This document shows positions 42,718-51,926 of a DNA stretch of 64,000 nt, piece by piece (positions within the stretch are counted from its first letter, which is position 1; every line of letters begins with the position of its first letter). The stretch is taken from positions 121,927-185,926 of the forward strand of contig NZ_VDYZ01000008.1 of NCBI RefSeq assembly GCF_007673095.1. Direction: 5' to 3'. The position numbers and the translations under genes were made by a program. Source of the stretch: Corynebacterium glyciniphilum AJ 3170. Its GTDB lineage: Bacteria > Actinomycetota > Actinomycetes > Mycobacteriales > Mycobacteriaceae. The notes beneath the pieces were generated by a model. The model was not told where the DNA came from and ran no database searches. It worked only from the letters and a program-made list of their open reading frames with translations.

Positions 42718-43923
42718 GTGTGTCCTATCGGCTTCACTGGTGTGATGGGGACGGGGACAGGAAGAGCAACTGAGCAGCGACGCCGCGAGTTCCGTGAGGA
42801 GAAACGGCGCCGGCGTCGATGGCTGGCGGCAGCGCGCCGTGCGGGGCGGATTCCGGACGGCCGGGGCCTGGAGCATTCCATCAGGGTGCTGCCACGCCCG
42901 GTCCCGGAGCGTCGGGCGGAGGTCCTGGCGTCGGGACGCGCCACGCAGACCACGGTCCGGCAACGGTTCCGTGACCTCACTCGTGGAGTGGTGGTTGATC
43001 TGGCCACCGAGGACATGCCGGAGGAGTTCCGCGTTCTACCGGACGATTGCGGCGGCTTCGGCATGGACATCGTCACCCGCGCCCGCGCTCACTGGATGCT
43101 CAGTGTCGGCAGCGTCATCGGATTCTGGGCAGCTGCCGCGTTCCACGGTCTGCCGTTCTGGTGCGACGATGCACCAGTGGTACTGCTGCGCGATGGCTCG
43201 CCACGGGGCGACGCCCGCTCCTGGGTTGCCGCCACCACGCCGCGGGTGCCGGTGTTCCGGCGCTACCGTACAGGGACTCCGGTGGTGCGCCCGGACCCGG
43301 AGTTCCCGGACCTCCGGGGCGTCAGCGCCGATATCGCCGCAGGCCAGTGCCTCCACTCGATTCTGAAGGGATCGCACGGCTGGGACGTCCCGCCTGTCCC
43401 CGGCCTGACGGACCGGGAAGTTCGTTCCATCCAGTTCATCGACGCCTTCTACCAGTGCACATGGCTCACCGCTGAGAACATCCGGCGCGGATCGCGCAAC
43501 TACGTCGATCGGAGGACCATCGACAAACTGTTGGCGTTGTCGGACATCGGAGCACAGTCTCCGCGGGAGACACTCCTGCGGCTGTACACCCGTGACGTCC
43601 TGCCTGAAGGCTTCTCCTGGGCGTCGCAGGTCACCGTACAGCTTGATCCGAAGGGTCGACCATGGAAACACCTGGTGGCAGATCTGGCCTGTGAGGAGTT
43701 GAAGATCGCTCTGTTTTACGACGGCGCGTACCACCGTGCTGAAGAGAGGCGAGGCATCGACTTCGAGCAAGTTCACCGGCTGCAGGCGTTGCGATGGGAG
43801 TTCGCGCGGATTGACGCGCGGCTTCTTTCGGACATACCTCAGATGATGGAGGATGTCGACGAGGCGGTGGAGCGCGCCGTTGATCGCGCGGATCCTCCTC
43901 TTCTGCCGAACCCCGATATCTGA
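42718..43923 (+). CDS. AbiEi/DUF559-like protein (putative nuclease-fold)
   Basis: A 401-residue protein (392 if begun at the ATG at 42745). The N-terminal 40 residues are very basic. The middle segment, MLSVGSVIGFWAAAAFHGLPFW and VAATTPRVPVFRRYR, resembles the AbiEi-antitoxin-like domain found in many actinobacterial orphans. The C-terminus, DLACEELKIALFYDGAYHRAEE followed by RLQALRWEFARIDARLL, matches the DUF559/Vsr-like restriction-fold pattern (Glu, Lys, then YDG-HH). No toxin partner is adjacent. The stop codon lies inside inverted-repeat copy B. Function unproven; defence or DNA repair are possibilities. Confidence 0.7.
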   Translation: MCPIGFTGVMGTGTGRATEQRRREFREEKRRRRRWLAAARRAGRIPDGRGLEHSIRVLPRPVPERRAEVLASGRATQTTVRQRFRDLTRGVVVDLATEDMPEEFRVLPDDCGGFGMDIVTRARAHWMLSVGSVIGFWAAAAFHGLPFWCDDAPVVLLRDGSPRGDARSWVAATTPRVPVFRRYRTGTPVVRPDPEFPDLRGVSADIAAGQCLHSILKGSHGWDVPPVPGLTDREVRSIQFIDAFYQCTWLTAENIRRGSRNYVDRRTIDKLLALSDIGAQSPRETLLRLYTRDVLPEGFSWASQVTVQLDPKGRPWKHLVADLACEELKIALFYDGAYHRAEERRGIDFEQVHRLQALRWEFARIDARLLSDIPQMMEDVDEAVERAVDRADPPLLPNPDI

Positions 43924-43977
43924 GTCACCGCGCAGAACGATCGTGAGATCAGATTCGTTCTGTGCGGTGACTCAGAT
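43918..43977. repeat. Inverted-repeat element, copy B
   Basis: Arms of 23 bases at 43918-43940 and 43955-43977 pair at 22 positions, with a 14-base loop. The arm sequence ATCTGAGTCACCGC plus the inner AGAACG is shared with copy A at 41581. It overlaps the DUF559-like gene's stop codon and ends three bases before the convergent MFS gene's stop, an ideal place for a bidirectional terminator. Confidence 0.78.
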
Positions 43978-43980
43978 GTC

Positions 43981-45360
43981 CTAAGCCACGTCCCCGCTGG
44001 TGGAGTCAGCAGTATCCGTGGAACCGACGTAGATCCGCGACAACCTCCGGTACTGCGGCGTGCACATCGCCGCCACCGCCAGCACCACACAGAAGACCCC
44101 GGCGGCGATGAGAATCAGTGCGATGCCCCGGGAGTCGCCCGTCCCCAGCAGCCATTCCCACTGCCGGGTGCCCTGCTCAGTATCCAGGTGCGGGATCACC
44201 CACCACTCGGCCAGCGGCGCAACCAACAGGGCGGTTACCGGGGCGGTGGCGGCCTCGAAAGTCATGGCGAAGCCGAACACCCTGCCTTGTTTCCCGTAGG
44301 GCACGACCTTCTGGATGACCGTCTGTTCCGCCGCCTCGACGGCGGGGATGAACGCCATCATCAGCCAGATGCCGACGACGAACAACCATCCCCATTCGCG
44401 CAGCGTCATCAGGGCACCGACCACACCGATCCCACCGGCGAAGAGCAGCATGGTACGGATCGGGTTGCGTCCCAAACCCCACTTCGCGATGACACCACCG
44501 CCCACAAACAGCCCGGTAGAGGCCACGGCGAACCAGATCCCCCACCCCTGGACGCCGAAGAGGTCGATGCCGTACGGGTCCATCAGCGCCATCTGCACAC
44601 CACCGAAGAGATTGTTGAGCGTGGTGAACAGGACTAGCGCGAGGAGCCCGGGGACGGCGATCACGGCGAGCCAGCCGCCACGGATGTCGACCCACCCCGT
44701 CGCGTCGTCCGACTGCAGGACCTCGTGCTCTGGGATGCGCACCGTGACCAGGTGCAGCAGGGTCAGTACCATGACGGTCACCCCGATGAGCAGTGTCGAG
44801 CCCATGCCGAGGAAACCGACGGAGAGGCCGCTGAAGACACTGGTGACCAGCATCGCCATGCCCTGGACGGTGCCGACGAGGCCGTTGGCGTTGGCCCGCC
44901 GTTCCTCGGCGACCAGCAGTGTGACAGTGGTGGACAGGGCGATGTTGCGGAGTTGTTCAACGACGGCCCCGGCGAGCAGGACGACGGCGAACACCCAGAA
45001 CCACGGTGTTCCGAGGTCGGCTATCCGTCCCTCGCCGACGATGAAGAAGAACACGATGTCCAGGAGGACCACCGTCAGTGCGGTCAGGGTGGCCCACACC
45101 ATCACGTCCTTCTTGCGGAAGCGGTCGACGAGGGTGCCGAAGAGCATGCTGAACACGGAGACGAACAGCATGTAGGACGCTCCGACGACACCGGTGGCGA
45201 TGACGTTGCGTGTCTCGGCGTAGATCCAGAAGGTCAGGGCGAACCACAGGAAACTGGTCGTGATGTTCGCGACGGCGGTGTTGACGAGGACGTTGAGGAA
45301 GATGCGGAAGCCGTCCGGCGGGACGGTGGGCACGGCGGGGGTCGGCGACGGTGCGTTCAC
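43981..45360 (-). CDS. MFS transporter
   Basis: A 459-residue major-facilitator protein with about 12 helices. The helix 2-3 loop GTLVDRFRKKDVMVW is the family's signature region, and the second half repeats it less clearly around AKWGLGRNPIRTM. The subtype (helix-rich N-terminal half with TTVTLLVAEERRANANGLVG) resembles MFS_3 exporters of drugs or metabolites. GTG start. It is 96 bases downstream of the Rieske reductase gene, so it may export or import that pathway's compound. Confidence 0.85.
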   Translation of the reverse strand: MNAPSPTPAVPTVPPDGFRIFLNVLVNTAVANITTSFLWFALTFWIYAETRNVIATGVVGASYMLFVSVFSMLFGTLVDRFRKKDVMVWATLTALTVVLLDIVFFFIVGEGRIADLGTPWFWVFAVVLLAGAVVEQLRNIALSTTVTLLVAEERRANANGLVGTVQGMAMLVTSVFSGLSVGFLGMGSTLLIGVTVMVLTLLHLVTVRIPEHEVLQSDDATGWVDIRGGWLAVIAVPGLLALVLFTTLNNLFGGVQMALMDPYGIDLFGVQGWGIWFAVASTGLFVGGGVIAKWGLGRNPIRTMLLFAGGIGVVGALMTLREWGWLFVVGIWLMMAFIPAVEAAEQTVIQKVVPYGKQGRVFGFAMTFEAATAPVTALLVAPLAEWWVIPHLDTEQGTRQWEWLLGTGDSRGIALILIAAGVFCVVLAVAAMCTPQYRRLSRIYVGSTDTADSTSGDVA

Positions 45361-45456
45361 GGGTCCGGCCTGTCTGTCGGTGCGGCGGAGAGAGCCGACG
45401 GGGACCTACAACCGTAACCGACGGAACCGTCCCCGCGAAGGACCAGAGGGCAAGTA

Positions 45457-46413
45457 TCAGAGGGCGAGGGTGAGGTTGGCGGTCCTCGACCGGGAGCAGC
45501 ACAGGGCCACCCGGGTGTTCGCCGCGTGCTCGGCCGGTGACTGCACCTCATCGCGGTGATCGGGCACCCCGTCGACGACACCGGTGAGGCAGGCGCCGCA
45601 GATCCCCTGTTCGCACGACAGCTCCACCGCCACGCCGTGGGCGGCGAGCACCTCGGCGATGGTGTCGTCCTCGGCGACCGCGTAGGACGCCCCGGTCGAG
45701 GCGACGGTGACGGTGAAGGCGTCGCCGGTGAGGTCAGGTTGTTCGGTGGGTGCGAAGCGTTCGACGTGGACGACGTCGGCGGGCCACCGCCCGCTCTCGG
45801 CGAGCTCGAGGGCGCGGCTGATGAATCCGGCAGGCCCGCAGATGTAGAGGTCGTCCCCGTCCGAGTACGAATGCGGCAAGGCCTCGGTGGTGCGCAACGA
45901 TTCTCCATCGTTGCTGAGGTGCTCGACGATGTTCGGCGACCACGGACGGGCGAGCAGATGGTCGCGTAACGGCAGCCCGTCGGCGTCGGAGGTGTAGCAG
46001 TGCAGGGTGAATTCCCGACCGGTGGCGGCGCACTGTTCCGCCATCGCGATCAGCGGAGTGACCCCGATTCCACCGGCGAGCAGGATGGTGCGACCTGTTC
46101 CGCCAGTGGGATGCTGCAGTTCGAAGTGGTTGCGGGGGCCGGTGATCTCGACGGTGTGCCCGACGCGGAGCTGGGTGTGGATCACGTCCGAGCCGCCGCG
46201 TCCGTCGTCCTCGCGTTTGACGGCGATGAGCCAACGAGCTGTGTCACGGGGGTCACCGAGCAACGAATACTGGCGGATCACGGGTCCGAGGTGCAGGTCA
46301 ATGTGTGCTCCGGCCGTCGCCGACGGGAAGGCGCCGTCCTGCGTGGGATGCAGCTCGATGAGCAGGACGTCGCGTCCTGCCCGTGTCATGGAATGGACGG
46401 TCGCAAGGGTCAT
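45457..46413 (-). CDS. PDR-type reductase for the adjacent Rieske oxygenase
   Basis: A 318-residue VanB-like electron-transfer protein: RQYSLLGDPRDT (flavin), LLAGGIGVTPLIAMAEQC and YICGPAGFISRAL (NAD), and a C-terminal 2Fe-2S domain with CEQGICGACLTGVV and the last Cys in LCCSRS. Only 12 bases separate it from the Rieske oxygenase gene upstream, so the two form a two-component oxygenase. It is a paralogue of the reductase at 31613. Confidence 0.9.
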   Translation of the reverse strand: MTLATVHSMTRAGRDVLLIELHPTQDGAFPSATAGAHIDLHLGPVIRQYSLLGDPRDTARWLIAVKREDDGRGGSDVIHTQLRVGHTVEITGPRNHFELQHPTGGTGRTILLAGGIGVTPLIAMAEQCAATGREFTLHCYTSDADGLPLRDHLLARPWSPNIVEHLSNDGESLRTTEALPHSYSDGDDLYICGPAGFISRALELAESGRWPADVVHVERFAPTEQPDLTGDAFTVTVASTGASYAVAEDDTIAEVLAAHGVAVELSCEQGICGACLTGVVDGVPDHRDEVQSPAEHAANTRVALCCSRSRTANLTLAL

Positions 46414-46425
46414 CTGTCCGTCCCC

Positions 46426-47613
46426 TTACGCCGTGAAGAACTGCGACAGGCCCAGCCCGCGCAGCGCTCGACGGTAGGCGATGGACGAGCGGTCGGCCGG
46501 GATGTGGACCTCCAACGACGGGTCGAGCGGAAGGTTCTCCGGCTTCTGTGCCTCAACCATCGCCCGGTCCTCCTCGAAGACCTGCAGGTTGAAGTCGTAG
46601 ACGTCCTGCACAGGCTGGTCGGTGTCGAAGTTGCGCACACGGGCGTCGAACAGGCGGGTCTGTGTGGCGGAGACCGGGCAGGCCGTGTTCATCATCGCCA
46701 GGTGCTTACCGTCCGGGAAGTGGACGTCGAGGGTGGCGGTGAAGGGGACGTGCAGGCGGAAGTGACGCAACCACCGGAACCCGTCGGGCACAGCGGCCTT
46801 CACCTCGTCGGAGGCGTCGTGCGGGATATTCGGCATGGTCGACCAGTACTCGGTCTCGAAACCGTCCGCGGTGACCTGCGGGGTGTAGTCCGGCACCTCC
46901 GGCTGGTCGGCGAGGGCGAAGGACCGGTTGTGGACGAAGGCGAAGTGGGCGACGTCGAGGAATCCCTCGACCTGGCGTCCTGCGAAGGCGGCGACGTCGA
47001 TGCCGGGGCAGTTGATCTGCTGGTAGCCGTCCTCGTCCCAGTGCGGGACGGGTGGAATGTCGGAGTCGGTGTCGACGCCGGGGACGTCACCGGGGTTCGC
47101 CGCAAGGTTCGCCCACACCAGGCCGTAGCGTTCGACGGCACCGTAGGCCGGCAGGTGCATGCGGTTCGGGATGCGGCTGGAGGGGTGGGCCGGGATCTCG
47201 GTGCACCGGCCACCCGTGCCGAAACGCAGGCCGTGGTACGGGCACTTGATACCTTTGCCGTCGTGCTGATCCTCGCCGAGGCTGAGCATCATGCCGCGGT
47301 GGGTACAGAGGTTGTCGGCGGCAGTGACCTCACCGTCCACCCGGTAGACGACCAGTGGTTTGTCCAGGAGGGTGACGCCGAGAGGGCCTTCCGTGACCTC
47401 GGAACTGTAGGCGACCGGATGCCAGAAACGGGCGATGATCTGCCAGTCGTCCGGATCGAAGGTGAGCTTGCGCGGGAGCGGGAGGTCGGCGGAGGTCGGG
47501 GCGGGACGCCCGGCGTTCGGGTTCCGGGGCGTGCGGTGATCGTGGGACGGGCGGGCGGGCGCATCGATGACGCGGGAGACATCGGGCTGGAAGGTCGGTG
47601 CGGTGGTGGTCAT
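46426..47613 (-). CDS. Rieske non-haem iron oxygenase, VanA/demethylase-like
   Basis: A 395-residue oxygenase. Rieske cluster ligands: CTHRGMMLSLG and CPYHGLRF at about residues 102-130. Mononuclear iron: EGFLDVAHFAFVHNRSF, giving the Asp bridge and two His. The N-terminal HPVAYSSEV and PLGVTLLDKPLVVYR fit the VanA/dicamba-demethylase clade, which removes O- or N-methyl groups or hydroxylates aromatic or betaine-like compounds. It is the first gene of the oxygenase-reductase-MFS set. The nearby SolA-like oxidase and permease point toward an N-methylated amine, but this is only contextual. Confidence 0.88.
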   Translation of the reverse strand: MTTTAPTFQPDVSRVIDAPARPSHDHRTPRNPNAGRPAPTSADLPLPRKLTFDPDDWQIIARFWHPVAYSSEVTEGPLGVTLLDKPLVVYRVDGEVTAADNLCTHRGMMLSLGEDQHDGKGIKCPYHGLRFGTGGRCTEIPAHPSSRIPNRMHLPAYGAVERYGLVWANLAANPGDVPGVDTDSDIPPVPHWDEDGYQQINCPGIDVAAFAGRQVEGFLDVAHFAFVHNRSFALADQPEVPDYTPQVTADGFETEYWSTMPNIPHDASDEVKAAVPDGFRWLRHFRLHVPFTATLDVHFPDGKHLAMMNTACPVSATQTRLFDARVRNFDTDQPVQDVYDFNLQVFEEDRAMVEAQKPENLPLDPSLEVHIPADRSSIAYRRALRGLGLSQFFTA

Positions 47614-47911
47614 GACTGGTGTTCCTCTTCTCGTACGTGCGGTGCTCAGGGGTGGTCAGCCCCGGCGGTCACCATGCGCGATCTGTCCACGCGTCCACCC
47701 GGCGAGGTGCCCCTGCGATGCAGGGAGACCCGAGAGCGTCTGGGTCGTAGAGGAGAAGATCATGGGAGCCAGTCTGGTGGGCCCGTGTTTCGCTTCGGTG
47801 ACGGTGCGGTAAAAGTCCGGCCGACGGGGGTCCGGCCGGAGGGACATGATCGCCCTCGTGGCTCAGATGACGTCGGAGGAGACGGTATCGTGGCGGGTCC
47901 CTCAGACCGAG
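47614..47911. other. 298-bp intergenic region
   Basis: Lies between the Rieske gene start and the APC permease stop, both on the minus strand. I see no family-like protein; the longest short frame on the minus strand has low complexity and no ribosome site. The half-motif GTGGCTCAGATG near 47859 resembles one arm of the inverted-repeat elements at 41581 and 43918. It presumably holds the Rieske operon promoter and the permease terminator. Confidence 0.5.
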
Positions 47912-49405
47912 TCAGCCAGTCGTCCGCCCCATCCTCTTCTCTCGATCCTCCATTGCCCGGATGATGACGTCATCGTCGAACTCCGGGACGAAGGTCGAAC
48001 ACACCACCCCGGTCACGAACGCCACCGGGGCAGACAACGCCAGCAGCAGGGCCACCACCTCATTGCCACCGACGAGCATCGTCAGGTTCGTGGCGATGAA
48101 ATACAGCGCCGTCGCCAAGCCGAGGAACGCCAGCACCGGCGCAACAGTCCGCTTCCACACCCCCACCGGCAGCGCCGGCGTCGAACGGAAGTAAGACAGC
48201 ACCGCGACGGAGACCAGCAGCATCAGGATGATGATGGTGAACGTCGCCAGCCCGGAGAACCAGGTGAAGATCTCGGCGACCGGGTCGAGCCCCACCAGAG
48301 CGCACACGATGGTGAGCACGAATACGGTGACGGTCTGCACGATCGACGACATGTGTGGTGAGCGATAGGTCAGGTGCACCGCACGCAGCCGCCGCGGCAG
48401 GCCACGCTTGTGGGAGATGGCGTGCTGATATCGGGTGAGCACGTTGTGAAAAGACAGGACACAGGCGAACAGGCTGGTCAGCAGCAGGACATGCACGACC
48501 GGTCCGGCCCAGCTTCCGAGGTAGTTCACAGCAGTGGTGGCGATCATCTCGTCCGGGTTCGCCGTAGCTTCGGCCAGCACGTTGTCCGTACCCCATGCCT
48601 GGACGACGGCCCAGCCGGAGACGGTGTAGAAGATACCGATCACCGCGACGGAGATGTAGGTCGCCCGCGGGATGGTGCGGTCCGGGTTGCGGGCTTCGGA
48701 GCGGAACACGGTGGTGGACTCGAAGCCGATGAACCCGGCCATAGCCATCATCAGCCCGACCCCCATCGCCCCGGAGAAGATGTTCTCCGGCAGGAACGGA
48801 TCGACATTGAGACCCTGGCCTTCGGCACCGCCGCGACCCACGACGACCACGTCGATGAGCACGACGATGGCGATTTCGGCGATGAGCAGGATGCCGAGTG
48901 CCTTGGAACTCAGTTCGATGCTGCGGTAGCCCAGGTAGCCGACGACCGCGGCGACAGCGATGCTGAACACCCACCACGGGATGTCGACGATCGGCGCGAG
49001 GAGCAGGGTGAGCTGCTGGCCAAGGAATCCGTACACCGCGAACTGGATGGCGGTGTAGGTCAGCAACGCGAGGTAGGCGGTACCCATGCCGAGACGCCGT
49101 CCGAACGCGGTCTCCACGTAGGAATAGAAGGCACCGGGCTCGTCGATGTACCTCGACATCGTGGTCAGCCCGACTGAGAACAGGACGAGGATCGCCGCGC
49201 CGACGGCGTACATCGTCGGGAATCCGGGGCCGTTGCCGGCTGCCATGCCGATCGGCAGGGCACCGCCGATGACGGTCAACGGGGCTGCAGCGGCGATGAC
49301 CATGAAGACGATGGACGTCGTGGTCAGGGAGCCGCCCGAGAGTTTCGTCCCGATGCCCGGCGCGTCGGTGCCGTCGGGTGCCAGGGTGCTGGTCGGGTGG
49401 GACAT
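47912..49405 (-). CDS. APC family amino acid permease
   Basis: A 497-residue carrier with about 12 helices. VFMVIAAAAPLTVIGGALP opens helix 1, YIDEPGAFYSYVETAFGRRLG is the conserved loop, and MAMAGFIGFESTTVFRSEARNPDRTIPRA marks helix 6 and the following cytoplasmic loop typical of the YfnA/PuuP-like group. It lies 28 bases after the SolA-like gene in the same direction, so it likely imports that oxidase's substrate. Second APC carrier in the window; it is not closely similar to the one at 6864. Confidence 0.87.
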   Translation of the reverse strand: MSHPTSTLAPDGTDAPGIGTKLSGGSLTTTSIVFMVIAAAAPLTVIGGALPIGMAAGNGPGFPTMYAVGAAILVLFSVGLTTMSRYIDEPGAFYSYVETAFGRRLGMGTAYLALLTYTAIQFAVYGFLGQQLTLLLAPIVDIPWWVFSIAVAAVVGYLGYRSIELSSKALGILLIAEIAIVVLIDVVVVGRGGAEGQGLNVDPFLPENIFSGAMGVGLMMAMAGFIGFESTTVFRSEARNPDRTIPRATYISVAVIGIFYTVSGWAVVQAWGTDNVLAEATANPDEMIATTAVNYLGSWAGPVVHVLLLTSLFACVLSFHNVLTRYQHAISHKRGLPRRLRAVHLTYRSPHMSSIVQTVTVFVLTIVCALVGLDPVAEIFTWFSGLATFTIIILMLLVSVAVLSYFRSTPALPVGVWKRTVAPVLAFLGLATALYFIATNLTMLVGGNEVVALLLALSAPVAFVTGVVCSTFVPEFDDDVIIRAMEDREKRMGRTTG

Positions 49406-49433
49406 GGTGGTGTCCTTTCAGGACGTGGGCTGG

Positions 49434-50678
49434 TCAGGACATGAGCGCGGTGACCCCGCGGCTGGGGTCTTTCGCCGCTCGCGGTGTGGTGGGGTAGTCG
49501 AAGGTGCGGGGACGCAACGGCGAGAAACCGTCGACGGCCAGGTCAGCGGCGATCCGCCCGTACACCGGGGCGAACTTCATGCCGTTGCCGCTCATGCCGG
49601 TTGCGAAGGTCACTGCGCCGTCGCTTCCCGGGGCGGGGCCGAGGATCGGAGCGTGGTCGGTGGTGAAACCGTCGTGGTGAAGGGTCAGCCGCACCGGGTC
49701 GTCCAGCATGCCCTCGAAGAACGCCGAGCTGCGTTCGGCGAAAATGCTCGTGAGAAGCTCTGGCAGGACGCCGGTGCGCAGTACCTCGATGCCATCAGGT
49801 GTGGCCGCACCACCGGCAAAGTCACCGTGGGAAATCTTCACGCTGTAGCCGTCGAGACTCGGCGCACCGTAGCAGTGCCAGACCTCGCCGGTGGAGGTGA
49901 CGATGTCGCGCATGAAGATCGGGAGGCTCTCGGGCAGGAAGTCGGTGATCTGCAGGGGCAGATACCAGGTCAGTGGAATCGCCTGCACGTTGATGTGGTC
50001 GGAGAGCTCGGGGTACAGGTCGGATGCCCAGGACCCGTTGGCGACGATCACCTTGTCTGCTGTGACCGTCGTTGCCCCGCCCGGTCCCACGCAGCGGATC
50101 ACGGTGCTACCCTCGGGCCCCTCCCCCGGCTCAATCGCGAGCACGCGGGTGTTGTCACGCAGTTCCGCGCCCGCGTCGATGGCGAGCTGCTGGGACAGGG
50201 CCACGGCGAGTTCGGGACGGATCCCGCCGCCGTCCGGGTCGACGATGGCGATGTCCGGAGGCGCCCCGGGGGCCGGCGCGGCGAAGGCCGGGTAGCGTTC
50301 GGCGAGTTCCGCGGCGTCGAGGACCTCGTGGTCGAGCCCGTGGTTCCGGATGATCTCCATGGTCTGTTCCATGGTCGGGAAGTCCGCGGGGGCGACGCTG
50401 ACGGCACCGATGGGCAGGAACACGTCGCGTCCGGTGCGTTCGTTAAGTTCGAGCCACATCTCGCGGGCGCGCTGCACCATCGGGATGTAGATGCCGCCCT
50501 CCTTGAGCGCCACCCGGAACAGTCGGGACTCTCCCGAATAGGAGCCCTTGGTGTGGATGCGGCCGAAGCGTTCGATGCCGAGGATGCGGGCGCCCGGGGC
50601 GCGTTCGGTGAGCTGCCACAGGGCCATCGAGCCGATGGAGCCGCACCCGACGACGACGTAATCGTAGTGGTCACTCAT
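49434..50678 (-). CDS. SolA/MSOX-like FAD amine oxidase
   Basis: A 414-residue flavoprotein of the DAO fold in the monomeric sarcosine oxidase/N-methyltryptophan oxidase group. YVVVGCGSIGSMALWQLTER binds FAD; RFGRIHTKGSYSGESRLFR matches the GSSHG..RIIR region; TTDHAPILGPAPG, FATGMSGNGMKFAPVYGRI is the C-terminal FAD/covalent region. In MSOX a Cys just before this holds FAD covalently; here the matching stretch has no Cys, so non-covalent FAD is likely. ATG at 50678 overlaps the cyclodeaminase stop (ATGA). Expected substrate: N-methyl or secondary amino acid. Confidence 0.85.
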   Translation of the reverse strand: MSDHYDYVVVGCGSIGSMALWQLTERAPGARILGIERFGRIHTKGSYSGESRLFRVALKEGGIYIPMVQRAREMWLELNERTGRDVFLPIGAVSVAPADFPTMEQTMEIIRNHGLDHEVLDAAELAERYPAFAAPAPGAPPDIAIVDPDGGGIRPELAVALSQQLAIDAGAELRDNTRVLAIEPGEGPEGSTVIRCVGPGGATTVTADKVIVANGSWASDLYPELSDHINVQAIPLTWYLPLQITDFLPESLPIFMRDIVTSTGEVWHCYGAPSLDGYSVKISHGDFAGGAATPDGIEVLRTGVLPELLTSIFAERSSAFFEGMLDDPVRLTLHHDGFTTDHAPILGPAPGSDGAVTFATGMSGNGMKFAPVYGRIAADLAVDGFSPLRPRTFDYPTTPRAAKDPSRGVTALMS

Positions 50679-51847
50679 GCCAGCTCCGGGGCGTCCCATA
50701 CCGGCAGGCTGGTGCCGATGCCCTCGTCCAGCGCGCGGCGGTAGAGCGTGGTGGCCCAGGCGACGTCCTCGACGGGCATGCCGCCGACCGAGTAGACGAC
50801 GATGTCGTCGTCGGACCGGCGTCCCACCGTGTCGCCGTTGATGACGTCGGCGATGTCGACGACGCTCCCGTCCGGGACCCTGCCGTTCTTCTCCAGGGCG
50901 AGGAACTTGTTGCCGATGATGCCGACGGTCTCGAAGGCGTCGTCACCGAACTCCTCGTGCCAGCACTCGTAGAGGCTGCGGTTGTCGAGGACGAGGCGCG
51001 CGGAGTCCGAGGCGAGCCACTCGTCGGAGATGTTCACGCAGGACGGGATCGAGACGAACGCGCCCGGCGACAGCCAGGACGGCTCAAGCACCGGGTAGTT
51101 CCCCGAGCCGATGGGGGCGGTGGTGGTGTAGGCGATGACCTCGGAGTCGCGGACGGCGTCCTCGGCGGTGTCGACGACCTTGATGGTGGTGAACTGTGGC
51201 AGGGTCTCCCTGACCCAGGCGATGAAGCTGTCGATCCCGGCCTGGCTGCGGCCCTTGATCTTCACGGTGTCCAGGGTGGGCACACCGGCGGCGAAGGCCT
51301 CGAGTGCGGTCTTGCCCATCACACCCGGCCCGACGACGGCGGCGACGGTGGCGCCGGGCGTGGCGAGGTGCCTCGCGCCGACGCCGGACACCGCTCCGGT
51401 GCGGTAGGACGACAACAGGTTGCCGTTCATGATGGCCAGTGGAGCACCGGTGTCGGCGTCGCTGAGGACGAAGGTGTGGATGGAACGGGGCAGGCCGGAG
51501 GCGCGGTTCTCCGTGTTCGAGCCGTACCACTTCACGCCGGCGGTGTGGAACTGTCCGCCGAGGTAGGCGGGCATGGCCATGAAACGACGGTCCGGGCCGT
51601 TCTTCGGCATCCGTTCGTGCGGGGACTCGTCAGGGAACAGGACCATGGAGCCGTGGGAGTTGTTGTTGGCTCCGCCCATCCGGTAGTCGCCGACGCCGAG
51701 GAGAGAGAACATCTCCTCCATGGTGTCGACGCAGGCGGGCATGTCCTTCACCCCGGCGGCGACCATGTCCGGTTCACTGAGGTAGAGGGTGTCAAGGTGC
51801 GGGCTGGACGGAGCGGTGACGGCAGGTGCTGGGACGGTGGTTGTCAT
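50675..51847 (-). CDS. Ornithine cyclodeaminase/mu-crystallin family protein
   Basis: A 390-residue NAD-binding protein, longer than the usual 320-350. LYLSEPDMVAAGV at the N-terminus, GVKWYGSNTENRASGLPRSIHTFVLSD with the substrate Lys, SSYRTGAVSGVGARHL, VGPGVMGKTALEAF (cofactor turn) and DIADVINGDTVGRRSDDDIVVYSVGGMPVED are the family marks. Relatives include ornithine cyclodeaminase, ketimine reductases and imine-forming enzymes. Coupled to a SolA-like oxidase, it could reduce or form a cyclic imine in the same route. Confidence 0.86.
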   Translation of the reverse strand: MTTTVPAPAVTAPSSPHLDTLYLSEPDMVAAGVKDMPACVDTMEEMFSLLGVGDYRMGGANNNSHGSMVLFPDESPHERMPKNGPDRRFMAMPAYLGGQFHTAGVKWYGSNTENRASGLPRSIHTFVLSDADTGAPLAIMNGNLLSSYRTGAVSGVGARHLATPGATVAAVVGPGVMGKTALEAFAAGVPTLDTVKIKGRSQAGIDSFIAWVRETLPQFTTIKVVDTAEDAVRDSEVIAYTTTAPIGSGNYPVLEPSWLSPGAFVSIPSCVNISDEWLASDSARLVLDNRSLYECWHEEFGDDAFETVGIIGNKFLALEKNGRVPDGSVVDIADVINGDTVGRRSDDDIVVYSVGGMPVEDVAWATTLYRRALDEGIGTSLPVWDAPELA

Positions 51848-51926
51848 GGTCCCTATGCAACCGGCCGGGTGTTTCACGACCGTTGCCGTGCCGTGACTGT
51901 TTTGTACGCGTGGAGAAAAACAGGGT

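Noticed and set aside
47656..47847. 63-codon minus-strand frame in the 298-bp gap
   Set aside because: No ribosome site, no recognisable domain and basic low-complexity composition typical of chance frames in GC-rich DNA.
46000..47964. Plus-strand open frame of about 650 codons
   Set aside because: It runs antisense through the Rieske oxygenase and its reductase, whose cluster and iron motifs are intact; GC-rich third positions create such shadows.
49146..50744. Plus-strand open frame of over 500 codons
   Set aside because: Antisense to the SolA-like oxidase, which carries clear FAD motifs; the plus-strand translation is low-complexity Gly/Val/Arg.
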